A DNA stretch of 64,000 nucleotides from Acidobacteriota bacterium (GTDB taxonomy: Bacteria > Acidobacteriota > Blastocatellia > Pyrinomonadales > Pyrinomonadaceae). The position numbers and the translations under genes were made by a program. Within the stretch, counting starts at the first letter, position 1. The number at the start of each line of letters is the position of its first letter. Shown in pieces: positions 44,959-54,777 of this stretch. Below the pieces are notes generated by a model, which had not been told where the DNA came from, did no database searches, and saw nothing but the letters and a program-made list of their open reading frames with translations. The stretch covers positions 442,939-506,938 of the forward strand of contig JADJOS010000005.1 in NCBI GenBank assembly GCA_016713675.1, in the 5' to 3' direction.

Positions 44959-45879
44959 ATGCTCAAAATTGAGATCGTAATGCCGGTACACAATCGGAGC
45001 GCCGAGACACTGCATTGTCTGCGGAGCATCGCTCGTTCAGTACGCGAAGGTTTGAGCTTGCACGTAATTGTTGTTGATGATGGCTCGACCGACGGCACTG
45101 CTGACGCTATCCGCAAAGAATTCCCCGAGGTTGAAATAGTCACTGGCGACGGCAGTCTGTGGTACACGGCCGGGACGAACCGCGGATTAGCCGCTGCTTT
45201 AAAACACGAACCGGATTATATCCTCGCCGCAAATAACGACCAGATATTCGATTCAAAGTGCATTGTCAGCCTGGTTGATTGTGCGGAACGCCATCCTCGG
45301 AGCGTCGTAGGTTCATTGCTACTTAATTGGGAAACGCCGCATAAGCTATTTCAGGTGTCGCCGAGATTTGAACTGTTAGGCGGCGGCTTCCGGCACTGGT
45401 ATAAGCAAACGGTGTGGACCGTTCCCACAAAACCTTGGCGTGTCGAATTGATCGTTGGAAATTGTGTTCTCTATCCGGCAGCCGCGATTCGCGAAGTCGG
45501 CCTCATGGATGAGAAGAGGCTTGTTCAATACGGCGACGCAGAATACACGCCGCGAATGCTCCGTCATGGCTGGCAGCTATTGATCGAGCCGAGGGCCCGC
45601 GTATTCTGCAAACCGAACGATCCGGTTTCAGGCTTTCGAAACTTAACAACCTCCGAAAAACTACGGCAGCTTTTGTACGATCCGACCGGGCCTTACAGCT
45701 TGCGCCGTCGATTTTACATGAATCTGGGAAGCTCACGACACCCCATACTTGGGCTTCTTGCTTTACCAGTCTTTTTTGTCCGTCTCGCTTTGGGCAGAAA
45801 CATTGAAGGAACGTGGGCTCTGGATCAGGACGAAAGGCCACTTTCCGAAACGTTCGCGTCGGCCGTTATCGATGATTAA
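44959..45879 (+). CDS. Glycosyltransferase family 2
   Basis: A 306-residue GT-A fold enzyme: IVMPVHNRSAETLHCLRS, VVDDGSTDGT for nucleotide binding, and NNDQIFD at the DxD-like metal site. The GNCVLYPAAAIREVGLMDEK segment resembles rhamnosyltransferase-like GT2 proteins. It adds one sugar of the repeat unit; donor and acceptor are unknown. It overlaps the next glycosyltransferase gene by 8 bp. Confidence 0.9.
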   Translation: MLKIEIVMPVHNRSAETLHCLRSIARSVREGLSLHVIVVDDGSTDGTADAIRKEFPEVEIVTGDGSLWYTAGTNRGLAAALKHEPDYILAANNDQIFDSKCIVSLVDCAERHPRSVVGSLLLNWETPHKLFQVSPRFELLGGGFRHWYKQTVWTVPTKPWRVELIVGNCVLYPAAAIREVGLMDEKRLVQYGDAEYTPRMLRHGWQLLIEPRARVFCKPNDPVSGFRNLTTSEKLRQLLYDPTGPYSLRRRFYMNLGSSRHPILGLLALPVFFVRLALGRNIEGTWALDQDERPLSETFASAVIDD

Positions 45880-47092
45880 GACAAAGCCCAAATTGATCTT
45901 CCTCTGGAATTATGTTGAATGGGGAGGGGCCCAGATATATTTACTTGCCATAATGAAACGGGCTCGCGAACTGTTCGATATCAAGGTGATCCTGCCCAGT
46001 CGATCCCTTCCGGATATCCTCAGTTACCTTGATAAGCTTAGTATTTCGTACGAATTCACTGATGCATGTCTAGACATTTCACCTGCGCCTACGATACGCG
46101 CCAAGATCCTGCGTCAATGGAGGCGAATACATGCCGAATGGACAAGTTTTCGTTATTTGATGCGTTACGACCTTCGTTCGAGCATTTTGCATATCGAGGC
46201 AGCTCCGTGGCAGTCGTGGATACTCTTCACCGCCTTGGCAGCACGTGGTGCAAATATATTTGTTACGATGCACAATATCATGCCGCGTGCATCAGCGTGG
46301 CGTGAAATGATCTGGAAAATGCGTATGCAGTTCGTTTCGCGTCTGCCGGGCTTCCATATGTTTCCGTCAAATCAGGACACAAAGGATCGGTTGAAAGGAT
46401 GGGTTTCCGACACGTTCTTTGATAACATGGAGGTTACCTATACCGCTGTAAACCCTGAAGAGATCGCCGAAGTCTCAAATATCGAGGTCGACGTAGCCGA
46501 AATGCGCCGAAAATATGGCCTCGACCCAAATAAGTTCCTTGTCCTCTGCGTTGGTCAATTCATTGACCGAAAAGGTCGTTGGATATTTCTCGGAGCCGCA
46601 AAGAAGATCGCCGAAACCCATGATGAAGTCACATTCGCGTGGTTAACACCAAAAATGCCGGACGATAGCGACCAGATCAGGATTGCTGAATACGGTCTCG
46701 GCGATACATTCAAGCTAATATTATCGGGTACCGTAGGCGACAATCGTCACGATGTTCTCAGCTTTTTTCGTGTTGCGGATGCATTCGCACTTGTAAGTTA
46801 TGTAGAAGGCCTGCCGATATCACTGCTTGAAGCAATGGCTCTTGGTTTGCCGTGTATTTCGACCAATATAAATGCGATCCCAGAGGCGGTCATTGACGAC
46901 AAAACCGGAATATTGATCGAAGCAGGTTCAAGCTCCGCCCTCGCCGAATCGGTATTGAAGTTAAAGTACGACGTTGCAACGCGTGTTCGGCTTGCCGGCA
47001 ATGGTCAAGAATTCGCCCTCAATAATTTTGATGAACGCCGAGTTGCGGACATCGTCATTGAATCATACATGCGGTCGTTAAACTGCGAATGA
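45872..47092 (+). CDS. Glycosyltransferase family 4 (GT1/GT4 fold)
   Basis: A 406-residue GT-B enzyme. The acceptor-side start is FLWNYVEWGGAQIYLLAIMKRA; the donor-binding C-terminal domain has VLCVGQFIDRKGRWIFLGAAKKI and the EGLPISLLEAMALGLPCIST motif with the E(x7)E pattern. The frame is open further upstream inside the GT2 gene; the ATG at 45872 is preferred. The donor sugar cannot be determined. It ends in an ATGA overlap with the flippase gene. Confidence 0.9.
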   Translation: MIKTKPKLIFLWNYVEWGGAQIYLLAIMKRARELFDIKVILPSRSLPDILSYLDKLSISYEFTDACLDISPAPTIRAKILRQWRRIHAEWTSFRYLMRYDLRSSILHIEAAPWQSWILFTALAARGANIFVTMHNIMPRASAWREMIWKMRMQFVSRLPGFHMFPSNQDTKDRLKGWVSDTFFDNMEVTYTAVNPEEIAEVSNIEVDVAEMRRKYGLDPNKFLVLCVGQFIDRKGRWIFLGAAKKIAETHDEVTFAWLTPKMPDDSDQIRIAEYGLGDTFKLILSGTVGDNRHDVLSFFRVADAFALVSYVEGLPISLLEAMALGLPCISTNINAIPEAVIDDKTGILIEAGSSSALAESVLKLKYDVATRVRLAGNGQEFALNNFDERRVADIVIESYMRSLNCE

Positions 47093-48597
47093 ACGAACCG
47101 CGCCAATCACAATCCGGCAAAAGTGTGATCCGTAATGTCTTTTACGGTTCGCTAACGTGGATTCTGCCGCTGTCGCTTAGCTTCATCGCAACACCGATCA
47201 TCGTCCGTTCACTCGGTAACAATGACTACGGAATCTATGCTCTAGTCTTGGGTTTCATTGGCTATTCGTTCACATTCAGCTTCGGCAGGGCGATCACAAA
47301 GTACGTTGCAGAATACCGGAACACACCCAGTGCTTACAAGATCACTGATGTGATCTCAACAAGTATCGTCCTCAATTGCGTGATCGGCCTGGCCGGCGTG
47401 GCCGCGATAGTACTGCTTTCTCCATGGCTTGTTCGGGAGGTTTTTCGTATCGATCCGGCGTCACAGGACAAAACGATCCTTGCGATGTATATCGCGTCCG
47501 CGGTGATCTTTGTCTCGATGTTGAACCAGTTATTCAGTTCCATGCTGCAAGGGATTCACCGGTTCGATGTCTACTCAAGGATCTATACGGCCAGCGGATT
47601 CATCTCGATCGGCGGAAATCTCGCGCTCGCGTTGCTAGGTTTCGGGCTAATTCCGCTTCTGCTCTGGAATCTGATGACGTTGGTCGTCTTCGGCATCATT
47701 TTTGCGGTTGTCTCAAAACACTATTTGCCTGAATTCAAACTCAAGCTGAATATCAGCCGGACAACCATTCGCCTCGTTACCGGATATAGCGCGGGAATAG
47801 TAGGGTATCAGATCGTCGCGAACGTATTGCTCTTGTTTGAGCGAGGCTGGATCACAAATCGCTTAGGAAGCGAGAGTCTGACCTACTATGTTGTACCGAT
47901 GACCTTAGGAATGTATCTTCACGGATTTGTTTCGAGCTTGGTGCAAGTCATTTTTCCACTTGCGAGCGAACTCAACGAAGACCGCGAAAAGTTACTTAAA
48001 CTCTACCTAAAAGCAACAAAAGTGATCACGATGATCGTCATTTTTATAATAATGAGTGTCATAGTGAATGAGAAATTATTTTTGCACCTTTGGATCGGCG
48101 ATGCCTTCGTCGAAAACTCGTCGAGTTTATTGATATTCCATATTATTACGTTTGGGATGTTGGCAATAATGACGGTTTCCTGGCAGATGACGGAAGGACT
48201 TGGATTCCCGCATTATAATTTCGCGATCATTAGTGTTTGTTTGATCATCAGCATCTCGCTTATGTTCTTATTGACGGGCGACTACGGCAACATCGGTGTC
48301 GGAATATCGAGACTTGCTGGATTCGGAACGATCTTTTTATCGATATTCTTGGTCGAGCGATTATTCTTCAAGCGAGTTCAGGTCGCATTTTGGACTCGAA
48401 TCTTTGTATGCCTGGGAATCGCGTCGATCGCGGGGGCAGTGACTGAGTACCTGATTACAAGTAATCTACCCGCGGGTTGGCTAACGCTCTTTGTTTCCGG
48501 TTTCAGTGGTGGAGCCGTTTATATTTTGATACTCTGGCTGCTAAAATTCGTGACCGAGGATGAAAGAGTTTTATTCCGGTCACTTTTAAGGCGTTAG
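47089..48597 (+). CDS. Oligosaccharide flippase (Wzx, MOP superfamily)
   Basis: A 502-residue protein with about 12-14 hydrophobic segments. It begins NVFYGSLTWILPLSLSFIATPIIVRSLGNNDYGIYAL, typical of the polysaccharide transport family. It would flip the undecaprenyl-linked repeat unit to the periplasm for Wzy. It overlaps the upstream glycosyltransferase gene by 4 bp. Confidence 0.9.
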   Translation: MNEPRQSQSGKSVIRNVFYGSLTWILPLSLSFIATPIIVRSLGNNDYGIYALVLGFIGYSFTFSFGRAITKYVAEYRNTPSAYKITDVISTSIVLNCVIGLAGVAAIVLLSPWLVREVFRIDPASQDKTILAMYIASAVIFVSMLNQLFSSMLQGIHRFDVYSRIYTASGFISIGGNLALALLGFGLIPLLLWNLMTLVVFGIIFAVVSKHYLPEFKLKLNISRTTIRLVTGYSAGIVGYQIVANVLLLFERGWITNRLGSESLTYYVVPMTLGMYLHGFVSSLVQVIFPLASELNEDREKLLKLYLKATKVITMIVIFIIMSVIVNEKLFLHLWIGDAFVENSSSLLIFHIITFGMLAIMTVSWQMTEGLGFPHYNFAIISVCLIISISLMFLLTGDYGNIGVGISRLAGFGTIFLSIFLVERLFFKRVQVAFWTRIFVCLGIASIAGAVTEYLITSNLPAGWLTLFVSGFSGGAVYILILWLLKFVTEDERVLFRSLLRR

Positions 48598-48610
48598 TTC
48601 AATATTTGTT

Positions 48611-49270
48611 ATGCAACTTGTTCACCGTGTTGACTTTATTAAATCAGCGGTTGCCGGCCAAAAGGTATTGCACCTTGGATGCACGAACTGGCCGTACACG
48701 ACCGAGGCGATCGAAAACGATATGCTGCTTCATTTCGCACTCGCGAAAACGGCCGGGGAATTATACGGATTTGATTTCGATCAGGCCGGCATCGACACCT
48801 TAGTTGCAGCGGGCGGGACAAAACTCTTTCGCGCTGACCTCGAAAGGCTTGAAGAAGTCGAGGTCGATGAGACATTTGACGTGATCATTGCCGGAGAAAT
48901 GATCGAACACCTGAACAATCCGGGCCTGTTTTTAGAGGGTATAAAGCGATTCATGTCGCCCGATACTTCACTCGTGATCACAACGATCAACGCGTACTGC
49001 GCAATGCGTTTTGCAACTTATGGTCTTCGCGGGAAAGGAGGTGAGAACGAACCGGTTCATCTCGACCATGTTGCGTATTACTCATACAGAACACTCAAAC
49101 TACTTGTCGAGCGGGCAGGATTCACGGTAGAACAATTCTGCTTTTACGATATCGGACCCGAACACCGACCTTTCAATCCGTGGTATCTGAATTTGATCAA
49201 TGATCTCGCCGTAAATATCTCGCCCCAGCTTAGCGACGGCGTCATCGCAGTCTGCAAATTGGCTAAATAA
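48611..49270 (+). CDS. SAM-dependent methyltransferase, class I
   Basis: A 219-residue protein. VLHLGCTNWPYTTE replaces the usual GxGxG loop, and DVIIAGEMIEHLNNPGLFLEGIKRFMSP is a UbiE/Methyltransf_11-like motif IV region. The VHLDHVAYYSYRTLKLLVERAGF section is typical of polysaccharide-locus methyltransferases. It may O- or N-methylate a sugar. Its last 8 bp overlap the end of the convergent FkbM gene. Confidence 0.82.
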   Translation: MQLVHRVDFIKSAVAGQKVLHLGCTNWPYTTEAIENDMLLHFALAKTAGELYGFDFDQAGIDTLVAAGGTKLFRADLERLEEVEVDETFDVIIAGEMIEHLNNPGLFLEGIKRFMSPDTSLVITTINAYCAMRFATYGLRGKGGENEPVHLDHVAYYSYRTLKLLVERAGFTVEQFCFYDIGPEHRPFNPWYLNLINDLAVNISPQLSDGVIAVCKLAK

Positions 49271-50162
49271 ACCACTTAGCTAGTCGCCCTGAATCAAAAT
49301 CGCGTGGAAGGCATAATACGTTGGCCCCGATATCGTCCGATTGAAATCCGTCAATCTTGCGGAGCGTGAACCGACTTTCATCGATCTCGAAGAAGTCATA
49401 TGATCCGTGTCCGCGAATATACTCGATCAGATCATTTGGTAAGTAATTGAAACCACTCGTAGTAGCGAGCGCCATTTCGATCTCCATAACCGGCAACTTC
49501 TCTTGCTCAAACAATCTCGAAGCACCCTTGAGCATCATTAATTCAGCTCCTTCGACGTCCATTTTCACAAATCGAACGTTATCAATATTATTATTCTCAA
49601 GGTAAGAGTTGAGCGTGATCATTTTCGCGGGGACCGACACATAACCCCTTCCGCCGAATGTGGCCATTGACGCATGACCGTCCGGAAGGCCATCGAAAAT
49701 ATGCATTTCGATCTCTTTTTCAACGTCGCCGAGGGCTAAGTTATTCAAAATTACATTTTTCGGAGGCTCGTTCATTTCTACGTTCTTTTTCAAGTCCTCG
49801 AACATCTGCGGAACCGGCTCGAAGGCATGAACTTCACCACTTTCCCCAACCAATTTTTGAAACAAGGTCGTGTACCAGCCGATGTTTGCCCCGATGTCGA
49901 GACAGACATCTTCCGGACAAACGATTGCCGAAAATATCTCCGTTATCGCCTGTTCATACTGTCCCGTAAAGTATATGAATCGATACGAAGCATTTTCAGT
50001 GTTTATTGTTAGATTTCTTCCGTCTCGAGTTTCGACCAACAGCCGCCCGGCTCCACAAGGTGAGATTCGAAGAGCAAGGTCAGACAAGCGATATTTGCCC
50101 TTATTGATCGGCGTGTTGAATATATAAGATCTGAAAAGTCGGTGTACAAATGTTGGTTTCAT
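49263..50162 (-). CDS. FkbM-family methyltransferase (minus strand)
   Basis: A 299-residue protein: DVCLDIGANIGWYTTLFQKL is SAM motif I, HAFEPVPQMFEDLKKNV motif II, and RFVKMDVEGAELMMLKGA the FkbM hallmark. It probably O-methylates a sugar of the polysaccharide. It is the only gene in the 25-kb locus on the opposite strand, suggesting later insertion or separate control. A second FkbM gene lies at 51834. Confidence 0.88.
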   Translation of the reverse strand: MKPTFVHRLFRSYIFNTPINKGKYRLSDLALRISPCGAGRLLVETRDGRNLTINTENASYRFIYFTGQYEQAITEIFSAIVCPEDVCLDIGANIGWYTTLFQKLVGESGEVHAFEPVPQMFEDLKKNVEMNEPPKNVILNNLALGDVEKEIEMHIFDGLPDGHASMATFGGRGYVSVPAKMITLNSYLENNNIDNVRFVKMDVEGAELMMLKGASRLFEQEKLPVMEIEMALATTSGFNYLPNDLIEYIRGHGSYDFFEIDESRFTLRKIDGFQSDDIGANVLCLPRDFDSGRLAKWFI

Positions 50163-50299
50163 TTAGGATCGGAGTCGAGTATCGGTTTGACAACCGTAAT
50201 TCGATTTTGTAGAAAAGGTTAGCAGACTTGCCCTTGATAGACAAAAATGTAGCCACCGCGATACTATTAGAAGTTTGAAACACAGCTGAATCTCGGACA

Positions 50300-51826
50300 A
50301 TGGCACTTCAAAACCTTAACAATTTTCCCTCTCAACCGATTAAGGGAAAGGGCTTTATGCTGACAGGCATAATCTTGTGGGCCTTTGCGTTCCTGGCCCT
50401 ATTTGGTTTTGTCTGGCTGGAAGGAGGTTTTTCGGGCACTCTAAGTGATTACTACCTATTGCCTTGGGCCGTATTAGCCGGTGTTGTCGTACTCTCCCCG
50501 ACAGCATACCTCATCTACAAGAGAAAGTTCGATCCATTTCATCCATTGGTCTACGCCGCATGGAGTTATATATTTCCGGCATTTGTGATCGGAGGTGTGA
50601 TCGTTTCATTCAACCTCGTCAATCCATATTTCATGGTGTTCATTGACGACCCAAAGTACAATTTCCCACTTACGTTGACCTTCATATCCATAGGATTTAT
50701 CGGATTGACCATTGGGTATTCACTTCCGTTAGGGCGTTATTTTGCAGGCCGGCTCGAACCGCGAATGCCCGATTGGGAATGGAAACCGGAGCGGGTCTGG
50801 ACCGCGGGTGTGGCTCTTATCATTTGTGGATTGGCGATCAATCTGGCCGGTTTCCTTCAGGGCATCATGGGCTTTCAACGGACGATCGAGGTAGGCACCT
50901 ACGATGCCGTTTTGTATTTTCTTCTCGTTTTATTGGCGGAAGGCACTATTTTGCTTTGGCTCGCCATATTCGGCGTCAAGGAAAAGACCGGTGCTTATTA
51001 TATTGTCTTGTTCTTAATGATAGCCCTGATCCCATTTCGTGTGGCCTTGTTGGGTAGTCGCGGTGGTTTGTTGACCAGTATTATTCCGATCGCAATGGCC
51101 TTTCGTTATTCAGGCCGCAAACTTCGCTGGCAGACCTCCGCAATATTTGGAACGCTAGTACTCGTGGCGGTATTCATCGGAATCATTTACGGCACGGCAT
51201 TTCGAAACATTAAGGGCTCCGAAAGTAGAATTGAAGCCGGCGATTATGTCGGGCAGGTGGGAGCGACGATCGACTACCTTTCGAACGAAGACCCGGCCAT
51301 TCTGTTGCAGAATAGTGCTCAAGCTTTTGCAGATCGCATTGAGAATCTCAGCTCCGTCGCGGTTGTGGTCGCGAACTACGAACGTCTCGCACCTTACGAG
51401 GCAAGTTATAACATTGAAAACAACATCATCAACGACACGCTGACGTCGTTCGTTCCGCGTTTTATTTGGAACGAAAAGCCTCCGACATCCGATGCCCGCG
51501 CATATAGCGCATTATATTTCAGTTATGGTGACAATTCATTTGCGATCTCGCCTTTCGCTGACCTTTTGCGCAATTTTGGACCGATCGGCGTACCGATCGG
51601 AATGCTCTTGCTTGGGATATATTTGCGGCTAATCTATGCTCTTCTGATCGAAACGCCTAATCCGACAATGTGGAAGAAAGTAGCATATTTCCCATTATTG
51701 ACGCTTGTGAGTTATGAGTCATTTTACGCCACTATATTCCCGTCGATCGTTCGAACTGGTGTTGTGCTTGTGGTAAGTTTATTACTGGTCAACCTCATAG
51801 TCCGAACAAGGATAAAGAGTAGTTAA
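50300..51826 (+). CDS. O-antigen polymerase-like protein (Wzy)
   Basis: A 508-residue polytopic membrane protein with about a dozen hydrophobic segments and a large periplasmic loop. It includes RVALLGSRGGLLTSIIPIAMAF, similar to the oligosaccharide repeat-unit polymerase family in which a charged R-x-x-x-L-x-S-R-G loop is conserved. With Wzx and Wzc it completes the Wzy-dependent pathway. Wzy proteins are poorly conserved, so the call leans on topology and context. Confidence 0.82.
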   Translation: MALQNLNNFPSQPIKGKGFMLTGIILWAFAFLALFGFVWLEGGFSGTLSDYYLLPWAVLAGVVVLSPTAYLIYKRKFDPFHPLVYAAWSYIFPAFVIGGVIVSFNLVNPYFMVFIDDPKYNFPLTLTFISIGFIGLTIGYSLPLGRYFAGRLEPRMPDWEWKPERVWTAGVALIICGLAINLAGFLQGIMGFQRTIEVGTYDAVLYFLLVLLAEGTILLWLAIFGVKEKTGAYYIVLFLMIALIPFRVALLGSRGGLLTSIIPIAMAFRYSGRKLRWQTSAIFGTLVLVAVFIGIIYGTAFRNIKGSESRIEAGDYVGQVGATIDYLSNEDPAILLQNSAQAFADRIENLSSVAVVVANYERLAPYEASYNIENNIINDTLTSFVPRFIWNEKPPTSDARAYSALYFSYGDNSFAISPFADLLRNFGPIGVPIGMLLLGIYLRLIYALLIETPNPTMWKKVAYFPLLTLVSYESFYATIFPSIVRTGVVLVVSLLLVNLIVRTRIKSS

Positions 51827-51833
51827 GTGGGGT

Positions 51834-52721
51834 TTGAATGACCGCAGTCGCAACATTTCCGGTTCTACGAAGATGATGAATAACAAACTACGCGGCCTTC
51901 GGGAAATGTGGCACTTTGATAATCGGATCTATCTCATTTTGTCTCGAATCTTGTTTCCGTCCCAGAGTGGACATATTTATCGATTGCGCGACGTAGAATT
52001 CTTGTCCGACCATCGATCGGGCGATGCAAATGGAGCGAGAGAATTGCTGACCTCGCCGATGTATCGCAAATACATCGAAAAAATGGATCTCACAGACGAT
52101 ATCAAGGTCCTTGATATCGGCTCAAACAATGGCGGCTTTCCGTTGTTGCTTAAGGCAGAGAATATTAGCATAGGTCAGCTTGTTTGCGTCGAACTCAATC
52201 CGAACACGTTTGTTCGGCTTCAGTTCAATTTAGGTCTAAATTTAAATGGCCGGTTTCGAGCGTTTAATCTCGGAATATGCGGAGAGAATCGGGAGCTTCG
52301 AGTAAAACTCGGTGCGGGATCTGCCGGTGACAATATCTACCGATCCGCCGACAAAGGTGATACGGACCAGATCGTAATTCCGGGTAAGACATTTGATGAT
52401 GTCTATTGCGAGGTCTTTGGCGAACAGATTGTCGATCTCTGTAAGATCGACATTGAGGGAGCTGAGTATGAAGTATTTGAAAGCGAAACTGCGAAATCGA
52501 TCAGCCGATGCAAATACTTGCTTATCGAGATCCATCATTCGGCAGAAAGACCTCGAAAATTGGTTTTAGATAAACTGAATGCCGCGGGATTCATCGAGAT
52601 CGATGGCGAAAATAAGGTAGATGATCTCCATTATGTCCATTTCTTGGCAAACCAGGAGTTGGCAGAGGGTGGCAAAACGCCTTATCAAAAAAACGCTGAT
52701 AATGGGGCTAGTTTGGGATGA
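51834..52721 (+). CDS. FkbM-family methyltransferase
   Basis: Up to 295 residues. KVLDIGSNNGGFPLLLKAEN is SAM motif I, LVCVELNPNTFVRLQFNL motif II, and DLCKIDIEGAEYEVFESE the FkbM signature. Start is uncertain: TTG at 51834 or ATG at 51873/51876, none with a strong ribosome-binding site. It overlaps the RfaE2-GmhA fusion gene by 4 bp, so the sugar modified may belong to the heptose branch. Confidence 0.83.
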   Translation: MNDRSRNISGSTKMMNNKLRGLREMWHFDNRIYLILSRILFPSQSGHIYRLRDVEFLSDHRSGDANGARELLTSPMYRKYIEKMDLTDDIKVLDIGSNNGGFPLLLKAENISIGQLVCVELNPNTFVRLQFNLGLNLNGRFRAFNLGICGENRELRVKLGAGSAGDNIYRSADKGDTDQIVIPGKTFDDVYCEVFGEQIVDLCKIDIEGAEYEVFESETAKSISRCKYLLIEIHHSAERPRKLVLDKLNAAGFIEIDGENKVDDLHYVHFLANQELAEGGKTPYQKNADNGASLG

Positions 52722-53716
52722 TAGTATTCACTAATGGTTGTTTTGATATTCTTCATCCGGGTCACATAGATCTCTTGCGGAGGGCGAAGTCACTCGGGAC
52801 CAAATTGATCGTCGGGATCAACAGTGACAGGTCTATCTCGGCAATAAAGGGCCCTGGCAGGCCGCTGCAGGATCAGGAATCGCGCAAGGCAGTACTTTTG
52901 GGGCTGTCGTCAGTTGACGAAGTGCTGATATTTGATGAATTGACTCCTGAAAATCTCATAAAGCAGTTGAAACCTGAGGTCTTAGTTAAGGGCGGCGATT
53001 GGAAAGAAGACGAAATAATCGGAGCCGATTTTGTGAAGGCCCACGGCGGACGTGTTTACTCTCTTCCGCTCGTCGACGGATTTTCGACCAGCGGAATTGT
53101 AGAAAAAGTGGAAATCAGAACATTCGAAACACAAGAAGATGGCGATTCGATCGTTGAACGATCTCTGAATCAGCATCTCAAAGTCTTTGAAGCATTAGTT
53201 GCAACAAGCACTGAGGGCATCGAAGAATGCGCGAACCTGATCATTGATGCCGTCCTCGCCGGGAAAAAGGTGCTTATTTGCGGAAATGGCGGCAGTGCGG
53301 CAGATGCCCAGCATATCGCGGCTGAATTTGTCGGACGATATGAAACTGAGCGACGGGCTCTTCCGGCTATTGCTCTGACAACCGATACATCTGCATTAAC
53401 GGCACTTGCGAACGACTATTCCTTCGAACGTATCTTTGCCAGACAGGTAGAAGCACTGGCTCACGAGGGCGATTGCTTGATTGCGATCAGCACAAGCGGG
53501 AATTCTCCTAACGTCATTGCCGCTGTCATGGAAGCCAGACGTAAGGGCTGCACTGTTATCGGGATGACAGGAGCCAAAGGCAAAAAGCTCGCATCTCTCT
53601 GCGACAGCTGCATACTCATTCCATCTGACCGGACAGCACGTATTCAAGAAGCTCACATTACGATCGCCCATATCTGGTGCGAAATGATCGATCGGCGGAT
53701 AGAGGAGATCGGATGA
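52718..53716 (+). CDS. Fusion: heptose-1-phosphate adenylyltransferase (RfaE2) + sedoheptulose-7-phosphate isomerase (GmhA)
   Basis: A 332-residue two-domain protein. Residues 1 to about 135 form a cytidylyltransferase-like domain (TNGCFDILHPGHIDLL with HxGH, VGINSDRSI, ISAIKG). Residues of about 150-332 form a SIS-domain isomerase (ICGNGGSAADAQHIAAEFVGRY, ISTSGNSPNVIAA, and IQEAHITIAH with the Gln and His metal/active-site positions of GmhA). The first and last nucleotide-forming steps of ADP-heptose synthesis are thus joined in one chain, while the kinase follows as a separate gene. Confidence 0.88.
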   Translation: MIVFTNGCFDILHPGHIDLLRRAKSLGTKLIVGINSDRSISAIKGPGRPLQDQESRKAVLLGLSSVDEVLIFDELTPENLIKQLKPEVLVKGGDWKEDEIIGADFVKAHGGRVYSLPLVDGFSTSGIVEKVEIRTFETQEDGDSIVERSLNQHLKVFEALVATSTEGIEECANLIIDAVLAGKKVLICGNGGSAADAQHIAAEFVGRYETERRALPAIALTTDTSALTALANDYSFERIFARQVEALAHEGDCLIAISTSGNSPNVIAAVMEARRKGCTVIGMTGAKGKKLASLCDSCILIPSDRTARIQEAHITIAHIWCEMIDRRIEEIG

Positions 53717-53797
53717 TCCTGCCCTAAGACCTTCGAGTCGACCTAGATCTACCGGCGTCATCGCCTTGAACGGGATCTAATTAAGGATTTCACTTTG

Positions 53798-54775
53798 ATG
53801 AAACTGCCAAAAACATTTTCAGACCTCAAGATCGCCGTTATCGGTGATGTCATGCTCGACCGTTATTGGTGGGGAAATGTCACCCGCATTTCACCCGAGG
53901 CTCCTGTACCAGTAGTAAAGCTCTTGCGTACTACTATTGCTGCCGGCGGGGCGGCGAATGTAGCAGCGAATATCGCCGGCCTTGGGGCCACGGCATACCT
54001 TGTAGGGATCACCGGTAAAGACACCGATGCCGAGATCTTGCGAAATCTGGTAAATGAAGAACCGCTGATCGACTGCCGATTTTATTCGCTGGAAGATCGA
54101 AATACCACGGTCAAGACCAGGATCGTGGCGCACGATCAGCAGGTTGTTCGTCTAGACCAGGAAACTACGGAAGATATCGAACCCAAAACGGCCAACGATC
54201 TGCTCGAGCGAATAAAGCCGATTATCGAAGACGTTGACGTCGTCTTGATCTCGGATTATGCAAAGGGTTTTTTGACGATTCGTTTGACTGAGGATCTCAT
54301 ATCTTTTGCCAAGGTTAGCGGTAAGCCGATATTGGTCGATCCTAAAGGTAAGGATTACTCGAAATACCGCGGAGCTACCCTTCTAACGCCAAACAAGCAT
54401 GAGGCTGCAAATGCTTGTGGACTAGAGCCGGAAACTGCCGATCTTATTGAAAGATCCGGCGAAACGTTACTTCGTGAACTTGCACTCGACGCTCTTTTGA
54501 TTACTCGCGGGGGCGAAGGTATGACACTTCTTCAAAAGTCAAAAGATAGCCAACATTTCGCGGCCACTGCTAGAACTGTCTATGACGTTACCGGAGCCGG
54601 CGATACCGTCATTGCTACGCTCGCGACCGCCATTGCAAGCGGGTTGACGCTTGAAGATGCGTCTCGTCTCGCAAACATTGCCGCCGGCCTCGTTGTCGAA
54701 GAAGTTGGTACCAGCTCGATCGGGCTGACGGAACTGACTAATGCAGTGGAGTCATTAGAGTCGCTGGGACAATAG
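53798..54775 (+). CDS. rfaE1: D-glycero-beta-D-manno-heptose-7-phosphate kinase (PfkB family, RfaE1)
   Basis: About 325 residues. The N-terminal RfaE-type stretch IAVIGDVMLDRYWWGNVTRISPEAPVPVV, GGAANVAANIAGLGA, and the PfkB signature GAGDTVIATLATAI identify the HldE kinase domain. In E. coli it is fused to RfaE2; here RfaE2 is in the neighbouring GmhA fusion. The ATG at 53798, preceded by AAGGA, is preferred over TTG at 53795. The GmhB phosphatase and HldD epimerase genes are not in the window. Confidence 0.92.
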   Translation: MKLPKTFSDLKIAVIGDVMLDRYWWGNVTRISPEAPVPVVKLLRTTIAAGGAANVAANIAGLGATAYLVGITGKDTDAEILRNLVNEEPLIDCRFYSLEDRNTTVKTRIVAHDQQVVRLDQETTEDIEPKTANDLLERIKPIIEDVDVVLISDYAKGFLTIRLTEDLISFAKVSGKPILVDPKGKDYSKYRGATLLTPNKHEAANACGLEPETADLIERSGETLLRELALDALLITRGGEGMTLLQKSKDSQHFAATARTVYDVTGAGDTVIATLATAIASGLTLEDASRLANIAAGLVVEEVGTSSIGLTELTNAVESLESLGQ

Positions 54776-54777
54776 CA

